Below are positions 44,330 to 54,431 of a stretch of 64,000 nt of DNA, one piece after another. The translations under genes and the position numbers were made by a program. The stretch covers positions 6,386,001 through 6,450,000 of the forward strand of contig NZ_CP064703.1 in the NCBI RefSeq assembly GCF_023101085.1, written 5' to 3'. Under the pieces are notes generated by a model. It saw only the letters and a program-made list of their open reading frames with translations. It searched no databases and had not been told where the DNA came from. Position 1 is the stretch's first letter, and each line of letters starts with the position of its first letter. The DNA comes from Bradyrhizobium sp. 170 (lineage in GTDB: Bacteria; Pseudomonadota; Alphaproteobacteria; Rhizobiales; Xanthobacteraceae).

Positions 44330-45090
44330 GACGGCGTTCCAGGACGGCTTTCCAAGGCGGGCGTGACGTGGGTCTCGGTCAGCATGACGGCATCGGAAAA
44401 CACCCGCTGGGTCGCGGCATCGAGCATGTAGTATTGGATGCGGACGAGGATGGAGCCGATCAGGCCCGCCAGCGTCGTGTACATGGCCACCGCCATGCCG
44501 TCGCTCATCAGGCCCATCGATGTTTTCATGGCGGCCTTGTCGGCCGCATCGAGGGTTGCGATCGGCGCCAGCATGATGATGAAGCCGACGATCGTGCCGA
44601 GCAGGCCGAGCTTCATCAGCGTGTCGGAGACGAATGCGCCAAACCCGTTGGAGCCGCGCAAGCGGTCGGCGAGTGACCGCAGCAGCAGCGTCTGGTCGAT
44701 ACGCCCCGCGGCTTGCGCCTTGGCCTTCTGTACCAGGTTGCGGATGTGGTCCGGCACCAGGCCGCCCGGCAGGGCGCGCGCGTCGCCAAGTCCCCTCGCG
44801 CCGCCGGGCGCCGACAGGATGGCGCGGCAACGGCGCGTGATCTCGCCCTCACGCGCGATCGCGCGCGTCCGCCAGAAGCAATGGAAGCAGGTGACGAAAT
44901 AGAGGACGGCAATGACGCTCGAAATGTAGGTGCGGTCGGAACTGACCATCAGATGGAGCAGTCCATACCGCCACAACAGGACGACGGCGAACACCGACAA
45001 CCCGGTGAAGATCATCCACAACAGGAGGACACTGCGTTCGGACGTATCTGCGCCGGAGGACGCTGTCTCTGCGCTGGCCGTGGCACTCAT
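44326..45090 (-). CDS. MotA/TolQ/ExbB-type proton channel family protein
   Basis: A 254-residue inner-membrane protein with hydrophobic segments at about 22-45, 55-75, 158-181 and 197-219. The segment KLGLLGTIVGFIIMLAPIATLDAADKA followed by LMSDGMAVAMYTTLAGLIGSILVR is the diagnostic TolQ/ExbB/MotA channel region. Such proteins use the proton gradient to move a partner. It is the first gene of three and diverges from a two-component system that starts at 45306. Confidence 0.85.
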   Translation of the reverse strand: MSATASAETASSGADTSERSVLLLWMIFTGLSVFAVVLLWRYGLLHLMVSSDRTYISSVIAVLYFVTCFHCFWRTRAIAREGEITRRCRAILSAPGGARGLGDARALPGGLVPDHIRNLVQKAKAQAAGRIDQTLLLRSLADRLRGSNGFGAFVSDTLMKLGLLGTIVGFIIMLAPIATLDAADKAAMKTSMGLMSDGMAVAMYTTLAGLIGSILVRIQYYMLDAATQRVFSDAVMLTETHVTPALESRPGTPS

Positions 45091-45305
45091 GCTGCGTTAG
45101 CTCCCTGGCTGGGAAGAGCGGTTCCGCCCAAGGCCGGTCCGCGACGAAAATCCGTGCGTTTGGTTAGATCAGCGGGCCACAGCCGCGTCCAAAGACATAT
45201 GCCCAGGGTTGGTTGGGAAAATTTCCCGAGTTGCGCCTCGCCGGCTTGCATTTGGCGCGAATTAGCGGTGCTGTTGCACTCATCCGCACGTTGGGGAGTG
45301 ATCGC

Positions 45306-46682
45306 ATGCGCCTCGTCCTTCAGCTTGTCGGCCGCCTGTTCATCATCGTCATCCTGTGCCTGGGCGCGGCGACCGTCTGGGCGACGATCGACGCCCATCG
45401 CAGCGTCGATCGCGCCACGGCCGCTTCCGCCGAACGCATCTCGGTCGCGCTGGAGGCGCTCTACTGGCGCGAATTGCTGTTGCGCGGCAACAGGATGCGC
45501 GAGCAACTACTGCCGGCGCCGCAATGGCGCACCATTGAAACGATGGGGCTGATCTCGCCGGGCATCTGCGTCCAGATCGAGCCCGCCGGCGCGTTCGAGC
45601 GGCCGCTCTGCGGCCAGAGCAAGGGGATCGGCCAAGTTCCGCCGCACTGGTTCGCGGCCGCCGTGCAGAAATTGCTTGGAGATCACGCCGCGGTCGTCCG
45701 GCCGATCAGCGCGCGCGCAGCGAGCGCAGGCAGTGTCTCGGCCACCCCCGATCCGAATGCCGCCATCGCGCTGGCCTGGCAGCATATCCTCGACAACATC
45801 CACCTCGCGCTGCTGATGGCGGTGGCGATCGCGCTGCTCGCATCGCTGGCGATTGCGCATACGCTGGCGCCCGCACAGCAGATCGTTGCCGCCCTGCAGC
45901 GCATGGCGCGCGGCCAATACCGAACCTCGCTGCCGCGCTTCCGGTCGATGGACCTTGCCATGATCGGACAAGCGGTTGGAGAGCTCGGCGACCGTCTTGC
46001 GCAGGCCATGGAGGAACGTGCGGCGCTGACCCGGCGTCTATTGGAAATCCGCAGCGACGAGCGGCGCGCGCTTGCCCGCGACTTGCACGACGAGTTCGGA
46101 CAGAACCTGGCCGCGATCCTTGCCTTTGCCAACACGATCGAGGTCGCCAGCGCGCAGGCGCAGGACCAGAGCAGATGCGAGGTCGCCCAGGACGCGCGGA
46201 TGATCTCGCAAGCCACCCATCGCATCATGGCCTGCCTCCGGGATACCCTGAAGCGATTGCGCCATCCGCCGGCCGAGGAACTCGGGCTGGAGGCCTGCCT
46301 TGTCGATCTCGTCGACAACTGGCGGTCGGGGAATGCGACGCAGCCGATGATCCAGCTCGATCTCAAGGGCGATCTCGCCGACGTCCGCGGCGCCGTCGCC
46401 GCGACCGCCTACCGGATGGTTCAGGAATGCCTGACCAACTCGCTGCGGCACAGTTCGGCGCGCGGGGTCGTGCTGCGGATCGAGCGGCGCACGGGGGCGG
46501 AAAACGCCCTGCTGGTCCATGTCGAGGACGACGGCGGCGGCGATGCGGCCAAGGTGGCAGCATCCACCGGCTTCGGGCTGACAGGCATTCGCGAGCGGGT
46601 CGCCGCCCTTGGCGGCTCGCTGTCGATAGCGGATGCCAATCGCGGGGTGAGCGTGGCCGCCACGATCCCGCTTGCCGCCTGA
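45306..46682 (+). CDS. NarX/LiaS-type sensor histidine kinase
   Basis: A 458-residue membrane kinase. Two hydrophobic segments (about 7-27 and 169-189) enclose a periplasmic domain of about 140 residues, then a HAMP region and a HisKA_3 domain with His261 in ALARDLHDEFGQNL. HATPase_c follows, with MVQECLTNSLRHS and the closing GLTGIRERVAALGG typical of this class. The ATG at 45306 is chosen because GGGGAG stands seven bases upstream. It is followed by its cognate-type response regulator 13 bases later. Confidence 0.92.
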   Translation: MRLVLQLVGRLFIIVILCLGAATVWATIDAHRSVDRATAASAERISVALEALYWRELLLRGNRMREQLLPAPQWRTIETMGLISPGICVQIEPAGAFERPLCGQSKGIGQVPPHWFAAAVQKLLGDHAAVVRPISARAASAGSVSATPDPNAAIALAWQHILDNIHLALLMAVAIALLASLAIAHTLAPAQQIVAALQRMARGQYRTSLPRFRSMDLAMIGQAVGELGDRLAQAMEERAALTRRLLEIRSDERRALARDLHDEFGQNLAAILAFANTIEVASAQAQDQSRCEVAQDARMISQATHRIMACLRDTLKRLRHPPAEELGLEACLVDLVDNWRSGNATQPMIQLDLKGDLADVRGAVAATAYRMVQECLTNSLRHSSARGVVLRIERRTGAENALLVHVEDDGGGDAAKVAASTGFGLTGIRERVAALGGSLSIADANRGVSVAATIPLAA

Positions 46683-46695
46683 CGCGGTTCGTCGG

Positions 46696-47349
46696 ATGAG
46701 CACGCCGCAGACCCCAGGCATTTCGATCCTGCTCGTCGACGACCATCCCGTTGTCCGGCAAGGCTACCGGCGCGTCCTCGAACATCAGGACGATTTCCAG
46801 GTAGTGGCCGAGGCCGACAACGCAGCCGACGCCTACCGCGCCTTCAAGGCGCACACCCCCGACGTCGTGGTGATGGACATCCTGATGCCGGGCGCCAGCG
46901 GCCTCGAGGCCGTCAGGAACATCCGCTCGCGCAGTTCCGGCGCGCGCATTCTGGTCTTCAGCATGCACTGCGAGGCGGCGCAGGTGAAGGCGGCCTTCAA
47001 TGCCGGGGCGAACGGCTATGTGACGAAAGGCTCCGCCCCCACCGAGCTGATCCGGGCGATCCGTTCGATTGTCCGCGGCGAGCCGGCGATCAGCGACGAC
47101 ATTGCCCGCGTTCTGGCGATGGAAAGCCTCTCCCCTTCGGGATCGGTGCTCGATCAGCTCGGTGAGCGGGAAATCGAGATCCTCAGGCAGCTGGCAGCCG
47201 GCGCGACCACGGAGCAGATCGCCTCAAACCTCAATCTCAGCATCAAGACCGTGCAAAACTACCATTACCTGATCAAGACCAAGACCGGCATGCGAACGGA
47301 CGCGCAGCTTGTCCGCCTGGCCGTGGAGTGCGGACTGGCCAGTCTTTAG
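46696..47349 (+). CDS. NarL/LuxR-type response regulator
   Basis: A 217-residue regulator. The receiver has the acidic pair in LLVDDHPVVRQGYRR and phospho-acceptor Asp61 (VVMDILMPGASG). A LuxR-type helix-turn-helix lies near residues 155-205 (LGEREIEILRQLAAGATTEQ followed by the recognition helix SIKTVQNYHYLIK). It follows the sensor kinase by 13 bases. A start eight codons upstream is open but overlaps the kinase gene. The targets may include the divergent ExbB-like operon. Confidence 0.93.
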   Translation: MSTPQTPGISILLVDDHPVVRQGYRRVLEHQDDFQVVAEADNAADAYRAFKAHTPDVVVMDILMPGASGLEAVRNIRSRSSGARILVFSMHCEAAQVKAAFNAGANGYVTKGSAPTELIRAIRSIVRGEPAISDDIARVLAMESLSPSGSVLDQLGEREIEILRQLAAGATTEQIASNLNLSIKTVQNYHYLIKTKTGMRTDAQLVRLAVECGLASL

Positions 47350-47526
47350 CGGCGGCCCGGGCGCCCCGTCCCGAGCGGGCTTTTGCCCTGCCAGCGCAGG
47401 CCGGTTTTCCCGTCCCTGCGCCCCCGTATGGGTGGCCTCCCCTGACCCGATTTGCTAAGCCGTGACGTAAAAACAAATCGGCCGGGATCGCCTCGCGTCC
47501 CCGCCCTACGCTGCCCGGAGTTTTCG

Positions 47527-48834
47527 ATGATCCCCCGCTATACCCGCCCGGAAATGGCTTCCATCTGGGAGCCCCAGACCCGCTTCAAGATCTGGTTCGA
47601 GATCGAGGCGCATGCGGCTGATGCGCAGGCGGAAATCGGCGTCATCCCGAAGGAAGCCGCGAAGACGATCTGGGCCAAGGCCAGGGATGCGACCTTCGAC
47701 GTGGCGCGGATCGACGAGATCGAGCGCGAGACCAAGCACGACGTCATCGCCTTCCTGACCCATCTGGCCGAAATCGTCGGCCCAGAGGCCCGCTTCGTCC
47801 ATCAGGGCATGACCTCCTCCGACGTGCTCGACACCTGCCTCAACGTGCAGCTCACCCGCGCCGCGGACCTGTTGATATCGGACGTCGACAAGGTTCTGGC
47901 GGCGCTGAAGAAGCGTGCCTTCGAGCACAAGACGACGCCGACCATCGGCCGCTCCCACGGCATCCACGCCGAGCCGGTGACGTTCGGGCTCAAGCTCGCC
48001 TACGCCTATGCGGAATTTTCGCGCGCCCGCGAGCGCCTGGTCGCCGCTCGCAAGGAAGTCGCGACCTGTGCGATTTCGGGCGCCGTCGGCACCTTCGCGC
48101 AAATCGATCCGCGCGTCGAAGAACATGTCGCCAAGGCGATGGGACTGGTGCCGGAGCCGATCTCGACCCAGGTGATCCCGCGCGACCGTCACGCGATGTA
48201 TTTTGCGACGCTTGGCGTGATCGCCTCTTCCGTCGAGCGGCTGTCGATCGAAATCCGCCATCTGCAGCGCACCGAGGTGCTGGAAGCGGAAGAATTCTTC
48301 TCCGAGGGCCAGAAGGGCTCGTCGGCGATGCCGCACAAGCGCAATCCTGTCCTGTCGGAAAATCTCACCGGGCTTTCGCGCATGGTGCGCGCCTATGCGA
48401 TGCCGGCAATGGAAAACGTAGCCCTCTGGCATGAGCGCGACATCTCGCACTCCTCGGCCGAACGCATGATCGGGCCTGACGCCACCGTGACGCTCGACTT
48501 CGCGCTGATGCGCCTCGCCGGCCTGATCGAGAAGCTCTTGATCTATCCCGCCAACATGCAGAAGAACCTCGACCGCCTCGGCGGCCTCGTGCATTCGCAG
48601 CGGCTTCTGATCGCGCTGACGCAAAAGGGCGCCAGCCGCGAGGACGCCTACAAATACGTCCAGCGCAACGCCATGCCGGTCTGGCGCGGCGAAGGCGACT
48701 TCCAGACGCTGCTCAAGAAAGATCCTGACGTGAAGAAGCACCTGACCGATGCCGACATCGAGGAGCAGTTCGACCTCGGCTATCACTTCAAGCACGTCGA
48801 TACGATCTTCAAGCGCGTGTTCGGCGAGAGCTGA
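47527..48834 (+). CDS. purB: Adenylosuccinate lyase
   Basis: A 435-residue fumarase/aspartase superfamily enzyme acting twice in purine synthesis (SAICAR to AICAR, adenylosuccinate to AMP). Signatures are [10 protein letters not shown] near residues 65-75, [26 protein letters not shown] with the catalytic His region and [15 protein letters not shown] (the superfamily signature). The ATG at 47527 starts the conserved [10 protein letters not shown]; the longer frame has no match. It is transcribed alone. Confidence 0.96.
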   Translation: MIPRYTRPEMASIWEPQTRFKIWFEIEAHAADAQAEIGVIPKEAAKTIWAKARDATFDVARIDEIERETKHDVIAFLTHLAEIVGPEARFVHQGMTSSDVLDTCLNVQLTRAADLLISDVDKVLAALKKRAFEHKTTPTIGRSHGIHAEPVTFGLKLAYAYAEFSRARERLVAARKEVATCAISGAVGTFAQIDPRVEEHVAKAMGLVPEPISTQVIPRDRHAMYFATLGVIASSVERLSIEIRHLQRTEVLEAEEFFSEGQKGSSAMPHKRNPVLSENLTGLSRMVRAYAMPAMENVALWHERDISHSSAERMIGPDATVTLDFALMRLAGLIEKLLIYPANMQKNLDRLGGLVHSQRLLIALTQKGASREDAYKYVQRNAMPVWRGEGDFQTLLKKDPDVKKHLTDADIEEQFDLGYHFKHVDTIFKRVFGES

Positions 48835-49103
48835 TCGTTCCGCCGGCGCAAAGGGCCAAAACGCTAAATGGGAGAATTTCCAACCGGTGCAACCGCTTGG
48901 CGGGACTTCCCTCGCCCATCGGTCGAACCTGCCTGCGGGTGCCTTGAATTGACCCCTGGGCGCCCGCCCCAGCAGTTTTCCGGCCTTGCCAAGCCGATTT
49001 AAATCGTTCCAAATTGTCACATCCGCCGCCGACAACCGCCATGACGCCGCCGGCCCGTCATAAAGCAACCCAACGGTAACCGCAGATCGGCTAAGATCGC
49101 AGC

Positions 49104-49892
49104 GTGTCAGCCCCGCCCACCATCCTCGTCTTCGACTCCGGCCTTGGCGGCCTCACGGTCCTGCGCGAGATCGTCCGCGCGCGGCCCGACGCGCACTACG
49201 TCTATGTCGCCGACGATGCGTTCTTTCCCTACGGCCATCACGGCGAGCAGGAGATCATCGCCCGCGTGGTGCCGCTGATCGGCGAGTTGATCGCGCGCCA
49301 CGCCCCTGCTTTGGTGGTGATCGCCTGCAACACCGCTTCCACGCTCGTGATGTCGCATCTGCGCAGCGCCTATAGCGTGCCGTTCGTTGGCACCGTGCCT
49401 GCGATCAAGCCGGCCTGCGCCAGTTCGAAGACCAAACGCGTGTCGGTGCTCGGCACCAAGGGCACCGTCAAGCGCGAATACACCAGACGCCTGATCGACG
49501 ATTTCGCGCAAGGCTGCGACGTGACGCTGGTGGGATCGGCGGAACTCGCCTCGCTCGCCGAATCCGCCCTCAGCGGCAACGACGTGAGCGATGCGGATAT
49601 CGCGGCCGAGCTTGCCCCCTGCTTTGTCGGAAATGGCGGGGATCGCACCGACACCGTCGTGCTGGCCTGCACCCACTATCCGCTGCTGCTCGACCGCCTG
49701 ACAAGGCTCGCGCGGTGGCCGGTCGACTGGATCGATCCGGCACCCGCCATCGCCCGGCGCGTGGCTGACCTGCTCGGGTCTCCGGGCCGCGAAAGCGATA
49801 CGGCCGGCGCCGAGATGATCTTCACATCCCAGCGGCCACACACGCTGAGCCGGGCGCTGATGCCGTTTTTCGGCGGGCGCGTCCCGGCGTAG
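49104..49892 (+). CDS. murI: Glutamate racemase
   Basis: A 262-residue cofactor-independent racemase that makes D-glutamate for peptidoglycan. The two catalytic cysteines are Cys75 (ACNTAST) and Cys189 (ACTHYPLL), and VFDSGLGGLTVLREI near the N-terminus is the family signature. The start is a GTG at 49104 in a weak ribosome-binding context. The gene converges with the large cyclase gene. Confidence 0.95.
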   Translation: MSAPPTILVFDSGLGGLTVLREIVRARPDAHYVYVADDAFFPYGHHGEQEIIARVVPLIGELIARHAPALVVIACNTASTLVMSHLRSAYSVPFVGTVPAIKPACASSKTKRVSVLGTKGTVKREYTRRLIDDFAQGCDVTLVGSAELASLAESALSGNDVSDADIAAELAPCFVGNGGDRTDTVVLACTHYPLLLDRLTRLARWPVDWIDPAPAIARRVADLLGSPGRESDTAGAEMIFTSQRPHTLSRALMPFFGGRVPA

Positions 49893-49988
49893 AGTCTGTG
49901 GCGTGCAAAAACCGACTGTGGCACCCTCGGCGTTGTTTGCCAAGATCGTTTCAGTTCACCGTCGGGTATGCCGCGCGTACGGTGACTT

Positions 49989-52900
49989 CTACGCGCTTAG
50001 TTCGTCGAGCAGCGCCTTGGCTTCCTTCAGATCGGGCGTGTCGAAACCCTCGGTGAACCAGCCGTGGACCGACATGAGGGGTGCGCGGGCTTCATCGCGC
50101 TTGCCTTGGCCGCGCCAGAGCCGGGCAAGGCTGGTGGCGGCGCGGAGTTCCCAGAGCTTCGCGTCCTGTCGGCGCGCGATCGCGATGGCGTGGCGAAAGT
50201 CGGCCTCCGCTTCGGCTTCGGCGCCCGCGTGAGCGGTGAGCAACAGTTCGCCTCGGCGCCGATGAAGTTCGGCCTCGAACCACCGTACTCCCGATTTCTC
50301 GGTCAGAGCCAAGGCCTCGGACAGCCGGCCTAGACCCTCTTCGGGCCGCCCCGTCTTCGCGTGCGCGGTGGCAAGCTGCGCGAGGTAGAACGGAAGGATC
50401 CATGCCGCGCCGGACGCTTGGAACCCCTCGATGCCGCGCCTCAGCAAATCTATCCCCGCCTCGGCGTCGCCGGCCTCGACCAGCGTCCAGCCGCGATATG
50501 TCGTTCCCATCGCGAGGAAGAAGGCAAACCGTTGCTCCGTGGTCAGCGCAATCAGCTCTTCCGCCCGCCGGCGCACGGTGCGCGGATCCTCGAGCACGAA
50601 GTGCAGCCGGCAGGCGACGCTCAGCGCGAAGGCGAGGCTGATCGGGTGCGACAGCTCACGCGCCTCGGCCACGGCTTCCCTGCTCCGCGCCTGGGCCTGA
50701 TCGGCGAAGCCAAGAAGCCCGAGCGTCAGCGACAGGAAGGAGAGCATCGCCACGCGGGCGTTTTCGGCGAAGAGAACCGTTAGAGAGTGATGTTGCGCCG
50801 GGTCGTAGAAGGCGAGCCCTTGCTCGAGATGTGCACGCGCCGCGCCCAATCGTCCGCGATGGAGCCAGCTGTCGCCGACCGCCCGATGACCTGCCACCAA
50901 GGCGGCCCTATCTTCCTGTCGTGCGGCCAAGTTGAGCAGTTCCTCTGCGGCGCGATGCGATCGGTTCGTTTCAGCGCGCGTGTGATGATGCACGAACTCG
51001 CCCCACAGCGCCTTGAGCAGGTTCGGCGTGTCGTTCTGCAGCTCGCAGAGACGGCGCGCCCGCACGTAGGCCTTTCCGGTTTCTTCGGCCCCATGGCCCT
51101 TCGCGGCGATCAGCGCGCCGCCGAGCGCGAGTTGAAGTTCGAGTTCGGTACGCTGGCGCTCGGGGGTTTCCGGCAGCTCGAACAAGAGATCGAGCGCCTT
51201 CCGCATCTGCCTGATCGCTTCTGCCATCGCCGAGCGCGCCTTGGAACGCTGGCCCGCCTGCTGCCAATAAGAAACCGCCTTCTCGATCAGACCCGCATTC
51301 CCGCAATGATGCGCGAGGATCTCCGGATGCGCCTCGGCGGCCTTGGTGAATCTCTCCTCCAGCACGCGAGCGATCCGGGCGTGCAGCTCGCGGCGGTGGC
51401 CGCGCAGCAGGGTGCCGTACGCCGCGTCCTGCACCAATGCGTGTTTGAAGAGGAAATTGGCGTCGGGCGGTTCGCCGCGCCGAAACACCAGCCCGGCGCC
51501 GATCAGCCGGTCGAGCGCCGCTCGCAGCTCGCTGTCGCTCCGGTGCGCCACGGCGGCGAGCAGATCGTAGGAGAATTCCCGGCCGATGGCCGCGCCGACT
51601 TGCGCCACCTCCTTCGCGACAGGGCCGATACGGTCGAGCCGCGCCATCAGCGAAGCGTGCAAAGTGGGTGGCACCGTGAGCCCCGGAAGCGGCGCAGCGG
51701 AGACGGCTCGCGCGACCCCGGCAGCGGCTTCGAGCACCGCCTTGGTCAGTTCCTCGACGAACAGCGGTACACCATCCGTCCGCTCAGCGATCTCATCGAG
51801 GATCTCGCTCGGCAGTGTCCGGTTGCCGGCCACGCTCCGGATCAGCGCGGCGCTCGCGCCCTGGTCAAGGCGGTTCAGCACCATCGCGCTGACGTGGGAC
51901 TTCCCGGTCCAAGCGGACTGAAGCTCGGGGCGGAACGTGATCAGCAGCAGCACCGGCAGGCTCGCCACCCGCTCGACGGTCCGGTCCAGCAATTCGCGCG
52001 AGCTCGGATCGATCCATTGCGCGTCCTCGAAGAGGATCATGATTGAACGTCGTCGCGCCAGACTTTCAAGCTGCCGAACCAGAGCGTCGAGGCTCCTCTC
52101 CTTCTTTTGCTGCGGCGTAAGGGCAATCGGCAGGTAGCTATCGCAGGTCGGGATCGATAGCAGCTCGGCGAGGATTGCCACTTCCTCGTCCGGCGGCGAT
52201 GCCGGGGATAGCAGCGCGCGCAGCTTGTCGAGCCTGGCTTCCGGTCTGTCCTCGCGCTCGAAACCTGCGGCTCGCTGGAGCTGCGCGATGAAGGGATAGA
52301 GCGCGCTGTCCTGATGATGCGGCGAGCAGAAATAGCGCAACCGTGTGTGCGGCTCGCCCTCGATACGTTCCTGGAGAGCCGTGACCAAGCGCGACTTGCC
52401 GATCCCCGCCTCGCCGGCGAGCAGCACTACTTGCCCGGTGCCCGTTCGCGCGCGCCGCCACCGCCGCCCCAGCAGCTCGAGTTCCTCCTCGCGCCCGACC
52501 AGTGGGGTGAGTGCGGCCGCGTGCAGCGCCTCGAACCGGCTCTCCGCTGTGCCCTCGCGCAGCACCCGCCAGGCGCGCACCTGCGCGGCGAAGCCCTTCA
52601 ACGTCACCGGGCCGAGATCCTGGTAATCAAAGAGCCCGCCGATGAGCCGCCGCGTGTCCTCGGCGATCACCACCCCATCCGGTTCGGCGAGCGCTTGCAG
52701 CCGGGCGGCCAGATTCGGCGTCTCGCCGAGCACTGCCTGCGCCTCCGCCGCCTCGCTGCCGATCAGGTCGCCGACGATGACGAGACCAGTCGCTAGGCCG
52801 AGGCGAACCTGCAGCTCAAGGCCCGGCGGCGCGTGCGTAGCTGCGGCGATCTCGAGCGCGGCGCGCACCGCGCTTTCGGCATCATCTTCGTGCGCCGAGG

Positions 52901-53345
52901 GATGGCCGAACAGGATCAGCATGCCATCGCCGATGTAGCGGCTGATGCTGCCGCCATGTTTGCGGACGATCGCCGCCACGCCATCGCGGTACGCGGCGAT
53001 AACCTCCCGTAGATCTTCCGGATCGAGCTGTGCCGCAAGCGCCGTCGAGCCGACGAGGTCGCAGAACATCACCGTGAGCTGGCGGCGCTCGGCGGAAGAA
53101 CTTGGCACGGTTGGCAAGATCGACGGTTCGGCGACCCGCGGCACGGTGGGCGTCGACGCTCCGGCCGCTGCTGATACTTGCGCACCTCCGGTCGGCGTCA
53201 GCGCGGCACCGCAGTCGCCGCAGAACCTTTTACCCGACGGGTTTTCGGCCCCGCAGGCGGCACAGCGCACGGGGAGCGGCGCGCCGCAGTCGCCGCAGAC
53301 CTTCTTCCCCTCCGGATTGGCACTACCGCAGCTCGGGCAATCCAT
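49989..53345 (-). CDS. Adenylate/guanylate cyclase with double zinc ribbon, AAA ATPase and TPR regions
   Basis: An 1118-residue soluble protein. Residues 1-50 are a double zinc ribbon (Cys3, 6, 17, 20 and Cys28, 31, 42, 45). A class III nucleotidyl cyclase domain (about 87-265) has the metal Asp in TVMFCDLVGSTAL and the GDGMLILFG loop. An AAA ATPase of the STAND type (about 280-600) follows, with Walker A GEAGIGKS near 311-318 and Walker B-like LFEDAQWID. The C-terminal 450 residues are TPR-like helical repeats. Such proteins are common in Bradyrhizobium and their input signals are unknown. It stands alone on the minus strand. Confidence 0.92.
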   Translation of the reverse strand: MDCPSCGSANPEGKKVCGDCGAPLPVRCAACGAENPSGKRFCGDCGAALTPTGGAQVSAAAGASTPTVPRVAEPSILPTVPSSSAERRQLTVMFCDLVGSTALAAQLDPEDLREVIAAYRDGVAAIVRKHGGSISRYIGDGMLILFGHPSAHEDDAESAVRAALEIAAATHAPPGLELQVRLGLATGLVIVGDLIGSEAAEAQAVLGETPNLAARLQALAEPDGVVIAEDTRRLIGGLFDYQDLGPVTLKGFAAQVRAWRVLREGTAESRFEALHAAALTPLVGREEELELLGRRWRRARTGTGQVVLLAGEAGIGKSRLVTALQERIEGEPHTRLRYFCSPHHQDSALYPFIAQLQRAAGFEREDRPEARLDKLRALLSPASPPDEEVAILAELLSIPTCDSYLPIALTPQQKKERSLDALVRQLESLARRRSIMILFEDAQWIDPSSRELLDRTVERVASLPVLLLITFRPELQSAWTGKSHVSAMVLNRLDQGASAALIRSVAGNRTLPSEILDEIAERTDGVPLFVEELTKAVLEAAAGVARAVSAAPLPGLTVPPTLHASLMARLDRIGPVAKEVAQVGAAIGREFSYDLLAAVAHRSDSELRAALDRLIGAGLVFRRGEPPDANFLFKHALVQDAAYGTLLRGHRRELHARIARVLEERFTKAAEAHPEILAHHCGNAGLIEKAVSYWQQAGQRSKARSAMAEAIRQMRKALDLLFELPETPERQRTELELQLALGGALIAAKGHGAEETGKAYVRARRLCELQNDTPNLLKALWGEFVHHHTRAETNRSHRAAEELLNLAARQEDRAALVAGHRAVGDSWLHRGRLGAARAHLEQGLAFYDPAQHHSLTVLFAENARVAMLSFLSLTLGLLGFADQAQARSREAVAEARELSHPISLAFALSVACRLHFVLEDPRTVRRRAEELIALTTEQRFAFFLAMGTTYRGWTLVEAGDAEAGIDLLRRGIEGFQASGAAWILPFYLAQLATAHAKTGRPEEGLGRLSEALALTEKSGVRWFEAELHRRRGELLLTAHAGAEAEAEADFRHAIAIARRQDAKLWELRAATSLARLWRGQGKRDEARAPLMSVHGWFTEGFDTPDLKEAKALLDELSA

Positions 53346-53963
53346 GCCGCACCTGATCGCTCGGAGAAGGGTAGCGTATCACAGGAGCCTTTGAGGCGCT
53401 TCAGGGTAAGCCGGGGACCAGCGCCGCTGGCGCGGGCCTTGGAACCCTGAAAGTGGGACGAAAGAACTTCTTTTTTGATGCGCTTCATCCAGATCGGGCA
53501 GCGAATAATGAATGTCACCAAGCCGCTGCGGGACCAGATCGCCACCGCGGAATTCTGGTCAAGAGCAACGGCGATGGCATTCTGGCGAATTACCCGCCCG
53601 CGCCTTTCGATGCGCGTTGGGGACTGCTGCCAGTCCGACTGGCTTGCCTTTGCGGGCCGACCTCGCCGTGCATCCGCATCTGCGCCGCATCGAGGTCGAT
53701 ACGCCGAGCGTGGTTCGCATGAACTCAAGGGCCTGCCAACTGGCCCGAAAGGACAAGCTATGCAGTCGTCCCCGTGACTGCTCTTGAAGAGCGAACGGAC
53801 CTATACCTGAGGCAATCCGAATTCTGAAAATGACCAGAAGCCCACATCACGCGTTAGCAGACGCGCGACGCTGGCCTCTGCGTGCTGGTGGTTAGCCAAG
53901 ACGCGGCACGGCTACAACAGAACCGTGCCGGCGCTTGTACGCTGGAGTGCAGGATGCAAATTC
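53346..53963. other. Gene-poor stretch with a possible decayed cyclase fragment
   Basis: No convincing gene is seen in these 618 bases. In the plus strand, 53541-53597 could encode RGILVKSNGDGILANYP, which resembles the core of a class III cyclase (VKTTGDGLLVEFP in related proteins), but the flanking frames do not continue the match. It may be a decayed copy. The promoter of the large cyclase gene should lie near 53350-53450. Confidence 0.4.
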
Positions 53964-54431
53964 TTATGTAATGCCGAGGCCGGCCTTCGAGCATTGCTCG
54001 TCCTGGTCGCCGGTGACGCCGCTCACGCCCACGCCGCCGGTGACTTTGCCGTCGACCATGATCGGCAATCCGCCGGGCGAGGCGAAGACGCCGGGAAGTG
54101 TGGCCGTGGCCGGCCCGCCTTTGTTGATCGCCTCCATGAAGACGCGTGTCGGGCGCCGATAGGTCGCCGCGGCCCTCGCCTTACCGATGGCGATGTCCAT
54201 GCTGGCCGTCTGCGTGTTGTCCATGCGTTCGAAATACACAAGGAATCCGTGATTATCGACCACGGCGACCGCCACATTCCATCCGTTCTTCTGGCATTCG
54301 GCGACGACGCCGGCTGCGATCTTCTTCGCACCCGCGGCATTGACCTCTGTGCCGTAGTCGGGGCGCTTGTCTTGAGCAGATGCGCCGACGGTAAGGGCGG
54401 CAAGTGCGGCAGCGACCAGTATTGTCCTCAT
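53964..54431 (-). CDS. GlcG/HbpS family heme-binding-type periplasmic protein
   Basis: A 155-residue protein with a Sec signal peptide (residues 1-19, cleavage after ASA). The mature part has the GlcG/HbpS pattern: VAVAVVDNHGFLVYFERMD, ASMDIAIGKARAAATYRRPT, GVFASPGGLPI and GGVGVSGVTGDQDEQC. Members bind heme or degraded corrinoids or have unknown roles. GGAGGAG precedes the ATG at 54431. It stands alone. Confidence 0.88.
   Translation of the reverse strand: MRTILVAAALAALTVGASAQDKRPDYGTEVNAAGAKKIAAGVVAECQKNGWNVAVAVVDNHGFLVYFERMDNTQTASMDIAIGKARAAATYRRPTRVFMEAINKGGPATATLPGVFASPGGLPIMVDGKVTGGVGVSGVTGDQDEQCSKAGLGIT

Noticed and set aside
43054..45090. ExbB-like operon considered as a Zorya-type (ZorAB) defence system
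   Set aside because: The partner lacks a peptidoglycan-binding OmpA/MotB domain and no helicase or nuclease gene follows.
47506..49068. 520-codon minus-strand frame over purB
   Set aside because: purB is unambiguous on the plus strand and the antisense product has no motif.
50787..52046. 419-codon plus-strand frame over the large cyclase gene
   Set aside because: Antisense shadow of the ATPase and TPR regions.
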